From Bryobacterales bacterium (GTDB taxonomy: Bacteria; Acidobacteriota; Terriglobia; Bryobacterales; Bryobacteraceae): a DNA stretch of 34,000 nt. How positions within the stretch are numbered: the stretch's first letter is position 1; the number at the start of each line of letters is the position of its first letter. The notes below the pieces were generated by a model, which was not told where the DNA came from, made no database searches, and worked only from the letters and a program-made list of their open reading frames with translations. Made by a program: the position numbers and the translations under genes. The stretch covers positions 1 to 34,000 of the forward strand of contig PNAJ01000056.1 of the NCBI GenBank assembly GCA_003170295.1. Direction: 5' to 3'. Below are positions 25,601 to 32,732 of this stretch, in pieces.

Positions 25601-25749
25601 CTCGTTTCCTCATTGATGATGGTTACCGATACCGACGGAAGCGCAGCCTTGGTGGGGCCTGTCACAACTCCACTAATCACTCCGCGCACGGTCTGCCCCT
25701 GCGCGACAAGAATAATTCCGAATAAAGTTATGGCTAGGCGAATTTTCAA
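22612..25749 (-). CDS. Oar-like TonB-dependent outer-membrane receptor
   Basis: This is a 1045-residue outer-membrane receptor. The first 18 residues form a signal peptide (MKIRLAITLFGIILVAQG). Residues 21-105 are a carboxypeptidase-regulatory-like beta-sandwich ('GVISGVVTGPTKAALPSVSV', 'TDSRGEFTVAALMPGTYRVE'). A plug domain follows (about 115-230; 'GLPLDGRNFYELSLLLPGVV', 'NGAREDSNNFLLDGAYNGD'), then a long beta-barrel. The protein ends in '...RRTQLALKFLF', with the terminal Phe needed for barrel insertion. Such proteins are strongly expanded in Acidobacteria and import large substrates. The start codon is TTG (25749) after GAGG with about eight-base spacing. No sigma/anti-sigma pair lies nearby. 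It heads the minus-strand cluster with the deaminase and aldolase. Confidence 0.93.
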   Translation of the reverse strand: MKIRLAITLFGIILVAQGQTVRGVISGVVTGPTKAALPSVSVTIINEETSEKRAITTDSRGEFTVAALMPGTYRVEASAKGFDQEAPRVALEIDQEIRLEIRLHAESTTIIDAVSVTAVPPLIRQDSSALGGVIENRMVVGLPLDGRNFYELSLLLPGVVPPARGSAGSVRGAFTINVNGAREDSNNFLLDGAYNGDPKLNGISVTSPVDAIREFEVATSTYDTSFGRNAGGQINVVTRSGGNQLHGTVYEFFRNGAMDEKNYFAPSDQPAPKYQRNQFGATLGGPIKKNRTFFFADYEGTRLAAGETLVTNVPTALERVGNFSKSAAPAIDPLSGKPIPGGILPSYYLNPIGLAIAALYPLPNRNAAGANFVSSPSQFDNQNHFDVRVDHMLTHADSLFFRYSFVNDRFFDPFGGVGYSAVPNYGLTIPSRSQNTSLGETHTFTPSLINEVRIGFNRVSNGDYQQNQGTSVNHAVGLAELSTNPRDWGLSLISVNGYSPLGDEYTSPEHGTTNTYQIGDNATWSHGRHLVKFGFDSRLLQQNAYRDVQSRGFINFTGFLLGNALEELLLGAPTESGGATMNNPEHLRTHSLDFFVHDTWRLRPDLTVTLGLRYEYNSPGVDATNRANVYDPSKGTLVPVGANGFPRSGYNSDLNNFAPQIGLAWSPGGHGNTVIRAAYGIHYDQSSLAIGEGLYFSAPYYNLNVYYPIQSLYNLSLSNPFPSNFPYPYPASATAFERGLRTPYIQQWNFGIQRQLGKSRVAEIAYVGSKGTRLIDSRDINQAHPSTNPNNLRPNPYFSDVDIVESQGNSVYHSLQAKLEQRLSKGLSALASYTYAKSIDDASGFFTTTGDPNFPQNSYNLSAERGRSDFDIRQRLTLSYAYDLPIATGHRWLGGWQSFGVLTFQTGAPFTVVLLSNNDNSNTGFSNLGYGANNRPDIVGNPHIANPSAQEWFNTSAFAVAPYGTFGNAGRNILDGPGLATVNVSIVKNTRATERLKVQFRAEFFNLLNRTNFNLPDNFVGSSTFGQITSAQDPRRTQLALKFLF

Positions 25750-25890
25750 GAGAGAACCTCAAGGAGTTGGATTAACCTCTAATATAGCGTGATCGACGCG
25801 CAAGTCCGAAACTTGTTTGCACCATGGAACCGCGACCATCGGGAGCGGTCAGTTTAGGGATACAATATATTTAGAGCGTTTCTACTCGTC
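25750..25890. other. Divergent intergenic region, TonB receptor / ctaA
   Basis: This 141-base gap separates the TTG start of the TonB receptor and the ATG of ctaA and must contain two promoters. On the plus strand, TACAAT (about 25861-25866) lies roughly 24 bases before the ctaA ATG and could be its -10 box. The gap is AT-richer than its surroundings. No operator repeat was identified. Confidence 0.4.
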
Positions 25891-26778
25891 ATGGAAAAAT
25901 TCTGGTTACACCGTTACGCGATCCTGCTTTCGGTGTGCACATTATTCCTGGTTGTCGCCGGCGCCTCGGTGACCAGCAAGGAAGCTGGCCTTTCCGTCCC
26001 CGATTGGCCTCTGTCCTACGGCCAAGTGATGCCGGAGATGACGGGTGGCGTCTTTTTCGAGCATGGACATCGCATGGTAGCGACCGCAGTCGGTTTCATG
26101 ACGATCGTTCTCGCCGTCTGGCTTGCCCGCGTCGAAACCCGCCGCTGGATGAAAATCCTCGGATTTGCCGCGCTCGGCGGAGTGATTTTCCAAGGCCTGC
26201 TCGGCGGATTAACTGTGAAACTGCTCCTGCCGCCAGCAGTGAGCGTCTCTCATGCGTGTTTGGCGCAATTATTTTTCTCGACAACGGTAGTAATCGCGGT
26301 GTTTACCTCTAAAAACTGGCTGTCCGGACCAGAGATTGTCGAGGATCACGGCTGGCCTTCACTCCGCAGCCTCGCGATCGTTACGCCAGTCATGGTACTC
26401 GCACAGATCGCCCTCGGCGCCGCGTTCCGCCACCGAGCCATTGGAGTCCTGCCGCACGTTCTCTTCTCGATGGTCGTGACACTCGCCGTTCTCTTAATCG
26501 CGACGTTCGTGATGCATCAATTCCCCGAGCATCGCGCGCTCAGCACCGCCGCCAAAGCTCTTTTAGGCGTCACGTTTCTCCAAGTCATGTTGGGCGTGGC
26601 CGCGTATTACACCAGGTTGCAGGCCGCTCAACAGCCACTCGCGATGGTGCTCACCACAGTAGCGCACGTAGCCACCGGCGGATTGACCATGGCTTCGAGC
26701 GTCATTCTGTCGATCCAGATTTTGCGTAATGTCCGCGCGCACGGCGCCCTGCACGCGCATCAGGCGGTGACCTCCTAA
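25891..26778 (+). CDS. ctaA: Heme A synthase CtaA
   Basis: CtaA (COX15 family) oxidises heme O to heme A for aa3-type oxidases in the cytoplasmic membrane. The 295-residue product starts 'MEKFWLHRYAILLSVCTLFL', followed by 'AGLSVPDWPLSYGQVMPEM' (classic D-W-P-x-x-x-G motif). Four conserved-type histidines lie in 'FEHGHRMVA', 'SVSHACLAQLFF', 'FRHRAIGVLPH' and 'VAHVATGGL'. About eight membrane helices are expected. It is followed without a gap by ctaB (TAA ATG). The oxidase subunits ctaC-E are not in the window. The start fits the usual length of about 300. Confidence 0.95.
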   Translation: MEKFWLHRYAILLSVCTLFLVVAGASVTSKEAGLSVPDWPLSYGQVMPEMTGGVFFEHGHRMVATAVGFMTIVLAVWLARVETRRWMKILGFAALGGVIFQGLLGGLTVKLLLPPAVSVSHACLAQLFFSTTVVIAVFTSKNWLSGPEIVEDHGWPSLRSLAIVTPVMVLAQIALGAAFRHRAIGVLPHVLFSMVVTLAVLLIATFVMHQFPEHRALSTAAKALLGVTFLQVMLGVAAYYTRLQAAQQPLAMVLTTVAHVATGGLTMASSVILSIQILRNVRAHGALHAHQAVTS

Positions 26779-27636
26779 ATGGGCCGCTATCTCGAACTGA
26801 CGAAGCCCCGCATCACCTGCTTTATTTTGATGAGCACCGCGATCGGCTTCATATGCGGCATGAATGCGGGAGTCTCGTGGACCTGGGTCACGCTGATGCA
26901 TACCCTCATCGGTACTGCGCTCATCGCGAGCGGCACCGCGGCGCTCAATCAATGGTATGAACGCGAAGCCGATGCGAAAATGAATCGCACGATGGCTCGC
27001 CCCATCCCCTCCGGACGCGTCACCGGTCCCCATGCATTGCTGTTCGGTATTTTCCTTTCGGTCGCCGGTTTCCTCGATTTGTGGCTCGGCGCGAATATGC
27101 TCACCGCGATGCTCGGATTGTTCACCTTGGCAAGTTATTTGTTCCTTTATACGCCGATGAAGCAGCGCAGTGTGCATTCGACTACCATCGGCGCGATTCC
27201 GGGCGCGATGCCGCCGCTGATCGGCTTCGCGGCCGCCAGCGGAACGCTCAACTGGAACGCCTGGATTCTCTACGCGATCCTGTTCCTGTGGCAGTTCCCG
27301 CACTTTTACGCCATCGCCTGGATGTACCGGGCCGATTACGCGCGCGCCGGCATCCGCATGCTTCCCGTAGTCGAGCCCGATGGCGAATCGACGTCGCGCA
27401 GCATGCTTTATTTCTCGCTCGCTTTGTTGCCGATCAGCGTCCTGCCGCGATTTTTCGCGATGGCGGGAAATTTCTATCTCGCCGGCGCGCTCGCGCTGGG
27501 TCTTATTTATGTTTACGCGAGCCTGCGCTCGGTACTCGATTGTTCCGTCACGCACGCCCGACAAGTGCTGCTTTCGAGCGTTCTCTATCTTCCGTTTTTA
27601 TATGGCCTCCTGGTTCTGGATCGCATTCGGTCTTAG
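26779..27636 (+). CDS. ctaB: Protoheme IX farnesyltransferase CtaB
   Basis: CtaB (CyoE/COX10) adds a farnesyl group to heme B to make heme O, the substrate of CtaA. The 285-residue product has the first diphosphate motif 'NQWYEREADAKMNRTMARPI' (about 56-75) and the second in 'DYARAGIRMLPVV' (about 183-195), plus 'GAIPGAMPPLIGFAAASG' and multiple hydrophobic helices. It starts directly after the ctaA stop. Its end overlaps the sco gene by 35 bases. Length matches the family (about 290). Confidence 0.96.
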   Translation: MGRYLELTKPRITCFILMSTAIGFICGMNAGVSWTWVTLMHTLIGTALIASGTAALNQWYEREADAKMNRTMARPIPSGRVTGPHALLFGIFLSVAGFLDLWLGANMLTAMLGLFTLASYLFLYTPMKQRSVHSTTIGAIPGAMPPLIGFAAASGTLNWNAWILYAILFLWQFPHFYAIAWMYRADYARAGIRMLPVVEPDGESTSRSMLYFSLALLPISVLPRFFAMAGNFYLAGALALGLIYVYASLRSVLDCSVTHARQVLLSSVLYLPFLYGLLVLDRIRS

Positions 27637-28156
27637 CTTGCTCGCCCTTGCCGGTTGCACCGCCGGACCGGGTCTCCCGTCCTATGGAGTAGTCCCGGAT
27701 TTTTCGCTCACCGACCAGTCCAACCAGCCATTCCAAAGTGCGAACACGCTGCGCGGGAAAGTCTGGATCGCCGATTTTATCTTTACCAACTGCGCCGGAC
27801 CCTGCCCGCGCATGAGTGCGCAGATGCGCGGCGTCGCGACCGCGCTTCATGACCTGAAAGACGTTCGCTTCGTCTCCTTCACCGTCGATCCCGCGCGCGA
27901 CACGCCCGAACTGCTCGCGAAATACGCGCAGCGCTATCAAGCCGAGCCGGGCGTCTGGTATTTTCTGACCGGTCCTCAGGCGGATCTTCACAACCTCGCC
28001 AGAAACGTCTTCACGCTGGGCGATGTGAACGGCGATTTACAGCATTCCACGCGCTTCGTGCTGATCGACCGCCAATCCCGCGTGCGCGGTTACTATCTGA
28101 CCTCTGAAGAAGACGCGATCCCGCGCCTGATCGCCGATGCCAAGCGTGTTTACTAA
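27602..28156 (+). CDS. SCO1/SenC-family copper chaperone lipoprotein
   Basis: SCO proteins load the CuA site of cytochrome oxidase or act as thioredoxin-like reductants in the periplasm. The 184-residue product has a lipobox LAGC with C19 after a hydrophobic stretch ('WIAFGLSLLALAGC'), the copper CxxxC motif C64-A-G-P-C68 in 'FTNCAGPCPRM', and the ligand histidine H148 in 'LQHSTRFVLIDRQ'. All three copper ligands are therefore present. I chose ATG 27602 because it gives the lipoprotein signal; the open frame further upstream lies inside ctaB. The 35-base overlap with ctaB supports coupled expression. Confidence 0.92.
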   Translation: MASWFWIAFGLSLLALAGCTAGPGLPSYGVVPDFSLTDQSNQPFQSANTLRGKVWIADFIFTNCAGPCPRMSAQMRGVATALHDLKDVRFVSFTVDPARDTPELLAKYAQRYQAEPGVWYFLTGPQADLHNLARNVFTLGDVNGDLQHSTRFVLIDRQSRVRGYYLTSEEDAIPRLIADAKRVY

Positions 28157-28162
28157 GGAGCC

Positions 28163-28573
28163 ATGCTGACCGTTCACGATCTCCCTACCTTGAACGCAGT
28201 GCTGAACGGCACCGCCGCCGTTCTGCTCGGCATCGGCTACGCGCTGATCCGCAACGGCAAGCGAGAAGCGCACAAACGCGTGATGCTGACGGCATTCTGC
28301 ACCTCGATCCTGTTCCTGATCTCCTACGTGACCTATCACGCGCAAATCGGATCGAAGCACTACACCGGACCAATCCCCGCAGTCTATTTCACCATTCTGA
28401 TTTCGCACACGCTCTTAGCCGTCACGGTTCCGGTGCTGGCGATCATGACCCTGCGCCGAGCCGTAAAGGGCGATTTCGCCCGCCACCGCAAACTCGCCAA
28501 GTGGACCTGGCCAATCTGGATGTACGTGAGCGTGACCGGTGTAATCGTGTACCTGATGCTCTACCAGTTTTAA
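28163..28573 (+). CDS. DUF420 membrane protein
   Basis: This is a 136-residue integral membrane protein with four predicted helices. Segments: 'LNAVLNGTAAVLLGIGYALI', then 'HKRVMLTAFCTSILFLISYV', 'IPAVYFTILISHTLLAVTVP' and 'WTWPIWMYVSVTGVIVYLML'. The N-L-N-x-x-L-N-x-x-A and H-K-x-x-M patterns and the conserved H-T-x-L-A-x-x-x-V-P segment are typical of DUF420 proteins (YozB in Bacillus; CtaM in Staphylococcus is required for heme-A oxidase activity). It lies six bases after the sco stop and completes the oxidase-maturation operon. Confidence 0.9.
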   Translation: MLTVHDLPTLNAVLNGTAAVLLGIGYALIRNGKREAHKRVMLTAFCTSILFLISYVTYHAQIGSKHYTGPIPAVYFTILISHTLLAVTVPVLAIMTLRRAVKGDFARHRKLAKWTWPIWMYVSVTGVIVYLMLYQF

Positions 28574-28599
28574 TGCGCCCGAAAAACTCATTTCCCCAT

Positions 28600-28650
28600 C
28601 CGGGTGGGGCGGACCCCCTGGTCCGCGGCCGATCCCCGGATCGGCCTATC
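28600..28650. repeat. Double palindrome after the oxidase-maturation operon
   Basis: GCGGACC (28609-28615) pairs with GGTCCGC (28620-28626). Immediately after, GGCCGATCC (28627-28635) pairs with GGATCGGCC (28638-28646) over a two-base centre. A GTGGGGC leader precedes them, as in the other palindromic elements in this window. It lies about 30 bases after the DUF420 stop and may also end transcription. The rest of 28574-28840 shows no gene. Confidence 0.6.
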
Positions 28651-28829
28651 CGGTGTCCGCAGGCCTGATTTTATTGCTCAAGAGCGCTATGGTAATCGGC
28701 CTGCGCGAACCTGCCACCAGCTCTCAGTCCGGCGCTCCGGCCAGCGTTTTCAAGAGTGCCGCCGCCGTGCTTTTCGCGTACCTTGAGCGGGATTCAGCCT
28801 CCTGCAACGCCAATCGACCCGAAAACGTC

Positions 28830-28840
28830 TACAATTCTAG
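28830..28840 (+). promoter_or_regulatory. Possible -10 box at leaderless spacing
   Basis: TACAAT (28830-28835) lies five bases before ATG 28841. If used, transcription would begin at about the start codon, favouring 28841 over the inner ATG 28853. The inner ATG has a competing GGAG at about 6-base spacing. There is no clear -35. Confidence 0.4.
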
Positions 28841-29449
28841 ATGGAGCGTTCCATGCGAATCATTCTCTTCTCCGCGCTCTTGACGACGTCCGTCTTCGCC
28901 CAAAACCGTGGCGGTGCCGCGCCAGCGGCCCGGGCGTACAGCGCGCCCCCTGCCGCCTCTCGATCCGTCGCTTCGCGCCCCATCGGTCGGCCTCCTGCTC
29001 CGGTCGCGCGTCCTCCCTACGCTCCTCGCCCCTATCAGCCGCGCACAATGATCGTCCCCTATCCGATTTTCGTCGGCGGCGGAGGATACTATTCCGGCTA
29101 TGCGCCCGCACCCGCCAGCACTTACGTGGATCAACAGCCCGTCGCTTACGTCAATCAGGATTTTCGACCGGACGCCGTCAATCCATCGCTCGTCGACTAT
29201 TCCAACGTGCCTCTGCCCGAGCCCGATGATAGTGGACTCGCCGACGACCAGCCGACCATCTTCCTGATCGCCTTGACCGATCATACCGTCGTAGCCGCGA
29301 TCGCCTATTGGGTGGACGGCGACACCCTCAGTTGGATCAGCCGCGACGCCAAGCAGAATCTGATGTCTCTGTCGCTGGTCGACCGCGATTTCTCCAAACA
29401 GCTCAACGACGAGCGTCACGTAGAATTCAAACTCCCACCCGTAAAATAA
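28841..29449 (+). CDS. Small secreted protein of unknown function
   Basis: This is a 202-residue exported protein, with a possible inner start at residue 5 (28853) that leaves a signal peptide MRIILFSALLTTSVFAQ. The middle is Pro/Ala/Arg/Tyr-rich, low complexity ('RPIGRPPAPVARPPYAPRPY' then 'PIFVGGGGYYSGYAPAPAST', about 45-90). A folded C-terminal domain follows ('PTIFLIALTDHTVVAAIAYW', 'VDGDTLSWISRDAKQNLMSL', 'SLVDRDFSKQLNDERHVEFK'). The last 22 codons are duplicated twice downstream. The D-H-T-V-x-A-A-x-x-Y-W-V-D-G segment may be a small beta domain of surface proteins, but this is not certain. Confidence 0.7.
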   Translation: MERSMRIILFSALLTTSVFAQNRGGAAPAARAYSAPPAASRSVASRPIGRPPAPVARPPYAPRPYQPRTMIVPYPIFVGGGGYYSGYAPAPASTYVDQQPVAYVNQDFRPDAVNPSLVDYSNVPLPEPDDSGLADDQPTIFLIALTDHTVVAAIAYWVDGDTLSWISRDAKQNLMSLSLVDRDFSKQLNDERHVEFKLPPVK

Positions 29450-29605
29450 CACCAATCTCCCGCCGATCCCTAAACTTCCCGCATCCACTCACCCTCAATC
29501 TCCGCAACCCCCGCTACATTCAGCCAACGCGATTTCTCCAAACAGCTCAATAACGAGCGTCCCGTCGAATTCAAACTCCCGCCAGCGAAATAACAATCCT
29601 CGGTC

Positions 29606-29653
29606 TTGTAGGGCGGCCAATTTTGGCGGCAGCCGCCTTTCGAGGCGGCTCTC
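29606..29653. repeat. Palindromic element, copy B
   Basis: TTGTAGGGCGGCC leader (29606-29618) followed by AGCCGCC (29631-29637) pairing with GGCGGCT (29644-29650). It is nearly identical to the copy in the neighbouring unit (29832-29880) and shares leader and stem with the copy at 22085. Confidence 0.7.
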
Positions 29654-29831
29654 CGCCCGCTCACCACCCCAATAAAAACTCAATCTCCCGCCGATTCCTA
29701 AACTTCCCCCATTCACTCAGCCGAATTGTCCGCAACCCCCGCTAACATACAGCCAACGCGATTTCTCAAAACAGCTCAACGACGAGCGTCACGTAGAATT
29801 CAAACTCCCGCCGGCTAAATAGCAATCGGTC

Positions 29832-29880
29832 TTGTAGGGCGGCCAATTTTGGCGGCAGCCGCCTTTGAAGGCGGCTCTCC
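29832..29880. repeat. Palindromic element, copy C
   Basis: TTGTAGGGCGGCC leader (29832-29844) followed by the same AGCCGCC / GGCGGCT stem inside the third tail cassette. The sequence between the stems differs from copy B by a TTTGAA versus TTTCGA change. Confidence 0.7.
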
Positions 29881-30055
29881 GTCCGCTCACCACCTCAATA
29901 AAAACTCAATCTCCCGCCGATTCCTAAACTTCCCGCATTCACTCACCCTCAATCTCCGCATCCCGGTCTAACATACAGTCAAGAAGCCGGGGTTTCCCAA
30001 TGGACGCCCGGATCGCGACCCGCAAAAAGTCTTCGAAGCTCTAAGCGGACTCGCC

Positions 30056-30202
30056 GGAGCATTGGGGGAGAGCCGCTGTCTCATCAGCGGCCCAGCCGTG
30101 AGGGTAAAAACACGGATCGGGCGCCCACCCCGGCGGGTCGTTGTAAAAGACGACTCGTCGGGATAAAAGGATAAAAGGAGCGGGGCAGTCGAAAGGCTGC
30201 CC
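30056..30202. repeat. Hairpin-rich segment before the permease gene
   Basis: GCCGCTG (30072-30078) pairs with CAGCGGC (30085-30091) over a six-base loop. GGGCAG (30183-30188) pairs with CTGCCC (30197-30202). The reverse strand of the first hairpin ends in GGCTCTCC like the copies at 29606 and 29832, so it may be a diverged relative in opposite orientation. The segment also holds a short direct repeat GGATAAAA. No gene seen in 29983-30280. Confidence 0.45.
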
Positions 30203-30268
30203 GAACTCTGATTCTTCAGTGCAACAGCCGCAGTGCGTGAATTTGCGAACTATTCGCCGCCGCACGCG

Positions 30269-30280
30269 TAGTATACAGGC
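30269..30280 (+). promoter_or_regulatory. Possible -10 box at leaderless spacing
   Basis: TAGTAT (30269-30274) lies six bases before the ATG of the permease gene, so the transcript may have no leader. Only four of six bases match TATAAT. Confidence 0.35.
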
Positions 30281-32719
30281 ATGGACCGCCTTTTCCAGGA
30301 TCTTATTGTCTCCTTCCGCCGTCTGCGCAGCAGCCCCGGATTCACCATCGCCGCGATTCTGACGCTGGCTCTTGGCATTGGCGCGAACACCACGATTTTT
30401 TCGCTCGTGAACGCCGTCGTCTTCCGGCCCTTCGGCGTCGAACATCAGAAGGAACTGGTGTTCTTCAACATGCATACCGCCAAGGCCGAGTTTCCGGCGG
30501 TTTCTTATCCCGATTACAAGGATTATCGCGACCGCAATACCGTTCTCAGCGGCCTCGCGATGTACCGTATCGTCCCGATGAACATGAGCCGAGGCGGCGG
30601 CGAAAATTCCCGTCTCTGGGGCTATCTGGTTACCGGAAATTACTTCGGCTTGCTCGGCGTCAACGCCGTCCGCGGACGCGTAATCAATCCCGAGGACGAC
30701 GTTAAACGCGGCGGTCACCCTCTCGCCGTCATCACCTATAACTGCTGGCAGCGCCGGTTCGCTTCAGACCCCGACATCGCCGGGAAAAAAGTAAAAGTGA
30801 ATGGCCTCGACTTCACGATCCTAGGCGTGACGCCTCCGTCATTCGTGGGCACCGAGTTGATCTTCACTCCTGAAATCTTCGTTCCCATCGCGATGTCGAA
30901 GCAGCTCGAGGGCTACGATTGGCTCGACGAGCGCCGCGATTCCAATGGATTCGTCATGGGCCGCCTCAAACCCGGAGTTTCGATGCGGAGCGCATCGGCG
31001 CAAATCAACTCGGTTACCGCCCAGCTTGGCCGCGAATATCCGGACGCCGACGCGGGCGTCTCCATCGTGCTCTCGCCGCCGGGAATGGCCGGCACTTACC
31101 TGCGCGGTGCCATCACCGGATTCTCCGCCGTACTCATGGTCGTCGCCGGCATGGTGCTGTTGATCGCCTGCGTCAATCTTGCCAGCCTGCTGCTGGCCCG
31201 CGCCGCCGACCGCAGAAAGGATACGGCGATTCGTCTCGCCTTAGGCGCCAGCCGCAGTAATTTGATCCGCCAGCTTCTCACTGAAAGTATGGTGCTCTCG
31301 ATCGCGGGCGGCACGGCCGGTATTCTGCTCGCGTTCTGGCTCACCGATCTGGTCAACGCCTGGAGTCCGCCCATCGATGTTCCTGTGATTCCTCATGTCG
31401 TGATGGATATCCGCGTCCTGCTGTTTGCCGCCGCCGTTTCGCTCTCGACGGGCCTGCTGTTCGGACTCGTTCCCGCGCTTCAATCCACTCGCGCGAGCCT
31501 GGCCGGAGCCATGCGGAACGACGCGCCTTCCGATAAACTCCGCCGCGTGAACCTGCGCGATCTTCTCGTCACCAGCCAGGTGGCGCTCTCGGTGGTGCTG
31601 CTGATCGGCAGCGTGCTGGTCGTGCGCAGTTTGCAGCACGCCCTCAGCTTGCGTCTTGGATTCGAGCCCAGCCACGCCGCCGTCGTCTCCTACGATCTCG
31701 GCCTGCAAGGTTACGACGAAACGCGCGTCCGCGAATTTCAGCGCCGCCTGCTCGATAAGGTCCGTTCGATGCCCGGAATCGAGGCCGCGGGATTGGTCGA
31801 CGGCCTGCCTCTCACTCTGAACATCTCCAACAGCACAATCTTTCTCGAAGGGAAGCCAGAGCCTCGTGCGGGAGACGCCGCCTTGGCGAACATGTACACC
31901 ATTACTCCCGGCTACATCCGCGCCATGCAGACGCGGCTGATCGCCGGCCGCGATCTGGACCAGCGCGACGGCGTGAAAGACGCGCCGCTCGCCGTGCTCG
32001 TCAATGAGGCGTTCGCCCGGCAACTCCTTCCCGGCGAAGATCCCGTCGGCAAGCGTTTCCGCCACGGCACCACCGGAAAATGGCGGCAGATCGTCGGCGT
32101 GGTCGAGGACGGAAAATACCGTTCTCTGGGCGAAACGCCGTCGCCCACTGTGTTCCAGGACATGAATCAGAGCTGGCGCAGCAATAATACGCTCGTTGCG
32201 CGCTCGCCCATGCCCGAAGCGGAAACCGTCCGCCAGTTGCGGCGCGCCGTCGCCGAGCTCGACCCGTCGCTCACCATCTACGACGCCGGCAGCCTGACCA
32301 GTGAACTCGCACTGGCTTTGTTCCCGGCCAGGCTAGTGGCAGTCGTACTCGCGAGTTTCGGATTGCTAGCCGTAGTGCTGGCCGCGACCGGCGTCTACGG
32401 AATCATGGCCTACGCAGTGTCCCGCAGAACCCGCGAAATCGGCATCCGCATGGCGCTGGGAGCAGCCCCCGCGCAAGTCCTGCGCGTGGTGTTGAGCCGG
32501 ACAGCCGTGCTCGTAGGATTGGGCACATCAATCGGCTTGGCGATCTCACTCGCCGCCGGAAAATTCTTCGGCCAGATCCTCTACGGCGTCAGCGCGCGCG
32601 ACCCACTAACGTACGCTTGCGCAATCTCGCTAATGGCACTCGTTGCATTTGTGGCGTGCTGGGTACCAGCGCGCCGCGCAATAAATGTGGACCCGCTGAC
32701 GGCACTCCGCACGGAGTGA
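30281..32719 (+). CDS. ADOP-family ABC transporter permease (MacB/FtsX duplicated)
   Basis: This is an 812-residue permease with two MacB-PCD/FtsX halves. It starts with the DUF-like 'RLRSSPGFTIAAILTLALGI' and first helix (about 20-42), a large periplasmic domain to about 280, three helices (about 283-305, 335-357, 377-400), then a second half starting 'LLVTSQVALSVVLLIGSVLV' (427-450), another periplasmic domain and three final helices (682-710, 741-765, 775-798). The end 'PARRAINVDPLTALRTE' and the coupling segment 'RRTREIGIRMALGAAPAQV' are classic. Acidobacterial ADOP proteins usually lack an adjacent ATPase, and none is here. The substrate is unknown; related permeases export peptides or drugs or remodel the envelope. 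Confidence 0.95.
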   Translation: MDRLFQDLIVSFRRLRSSPGFTIAAILTLALGIGANTTIFSLVNAVVFRPFGVEHQKELVFFNMHTAKAEFPAVSYPDYKDYRDRNTVLSGLAMYRIVPMNMSRGGGENSRLWGYLVTGNYFGLLGVNAVRGRVINPEDDVKRGGHPLAVITYNCWQRRFASDPDIAGKKVKVNGLDFTILGVTPPSFVGTELIFTPEIFVPIAMSKQLEGYDWLDERRDSNGFVMGRLKPGVSMRSASAQINSVTAQLGREYPDADAGVSIVLSPPGMAGTYLRGAITGFSAVLMVVAGMVLLIACVNLASLLLARAADRRKDTAIRLALGASRSNLIRQLLTESMVLSIAGGTAGILLAFWLTDLVNAWSPPIDVPVIPHVVMDIRVLLFAAAVSLSTGLLFGLVPALQSTRASLAGAMRNDAPSDKLRRVNLRDLLVTSQVALSVVLLIGSVLVVRSLQHALSLRLGFEPSHAAVVSYDLGLQGYDETRVREFQRRLLDKVRSMPGIEAAGLVDGLPLTLNISNSTIFLEGKPEPRAGDAALANMYTITPGYIRAMQTRLIAGRDLDQRDGVKDAPLAVLVNEAFARQLLPGEDPVGKRFRHGTTGKWRQIVGVVEDGKYRSLGETPSPTVFQDMNQSWRSNNTLVARSPMPEAETVRQLRRAVAELDPSLTIYDAGSLTSELALALFPARLVAVVLASFGLLAVVLAATGVYGIMAYAVSRRTREIGIRMALGAAPAQVLRVVLSRTAVLVGLGTSIGLAISLAAGKFFGQILYGVSARDPLTYACAISLMALVAFVACWVPARRAINVDPLTALRTE

Positions 32720-32732
32720 GATAATTCGGTCC
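32720..32732 (+). promoter_or_regulatory. Possible -10 box at leaderless spacing
   Basis: GATAAT (32720-32725) begins directly after the permease stop and lies seven bases before ATG 32733. It could drive leaderless transcription of the YbjQ gene independently of the permease. Confidence 0.35.

Larger units (their letters stand above)
29384..29982 (+). repeat. Three tandem cassettes containing the 3' end of the secreted protein gene
   Basis: Unit 1 (29384-29527) begins in the real gene at CGCGATTTC and contains its last 22 codons plus 78 bases of 3' flank. Units 2 (29528-29756) and 3 (29757-29982) repeat this. In both copies the reading frame of the tail is preserved up to a stop (RDFSKQLNNERPVEFKLPPA and RDFSKQLNDERHVEFKLPPA, each followed by K and stop), and many differences are synonymous. 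Units 2 and 3 carry an extra ~85-base palindromic element that unit 1 lacks. No start codon or promoter precedes the tail copies, so they are not genes. Stretch 29450-30280 otherwise holds only repeats. Confidence 0.88.

Noticed and set aside
26563..27564. 333-codon minus-strand frame across ctaA and ctaB
   Set aside because: Antisense to two well-identified genes; composition is typical of a GC-rich shadow.
28604..28786. 60-codon plus-strand frame over the double palindrome
   Set aside because: Its sequence simply reads through the inverted repeats and has no protein-like pattern.
29384..29982. Possible CRISPR array
   Set aside because: Repeats are 144-229 bases long, carry gene-tail sequence, number only three and have no unique spacers.
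29983..30040. 14-codon reading frame starting ATG 30001 and a longer frame without a start
   Set aside because: Too short or lacking a start codon; no recognisable similarity.
30041..30718. 225-codon minus-strand frame upstream of and into the permease gene
   Set aside because: Mostly antisense to the ADOP permease start; no family signature.
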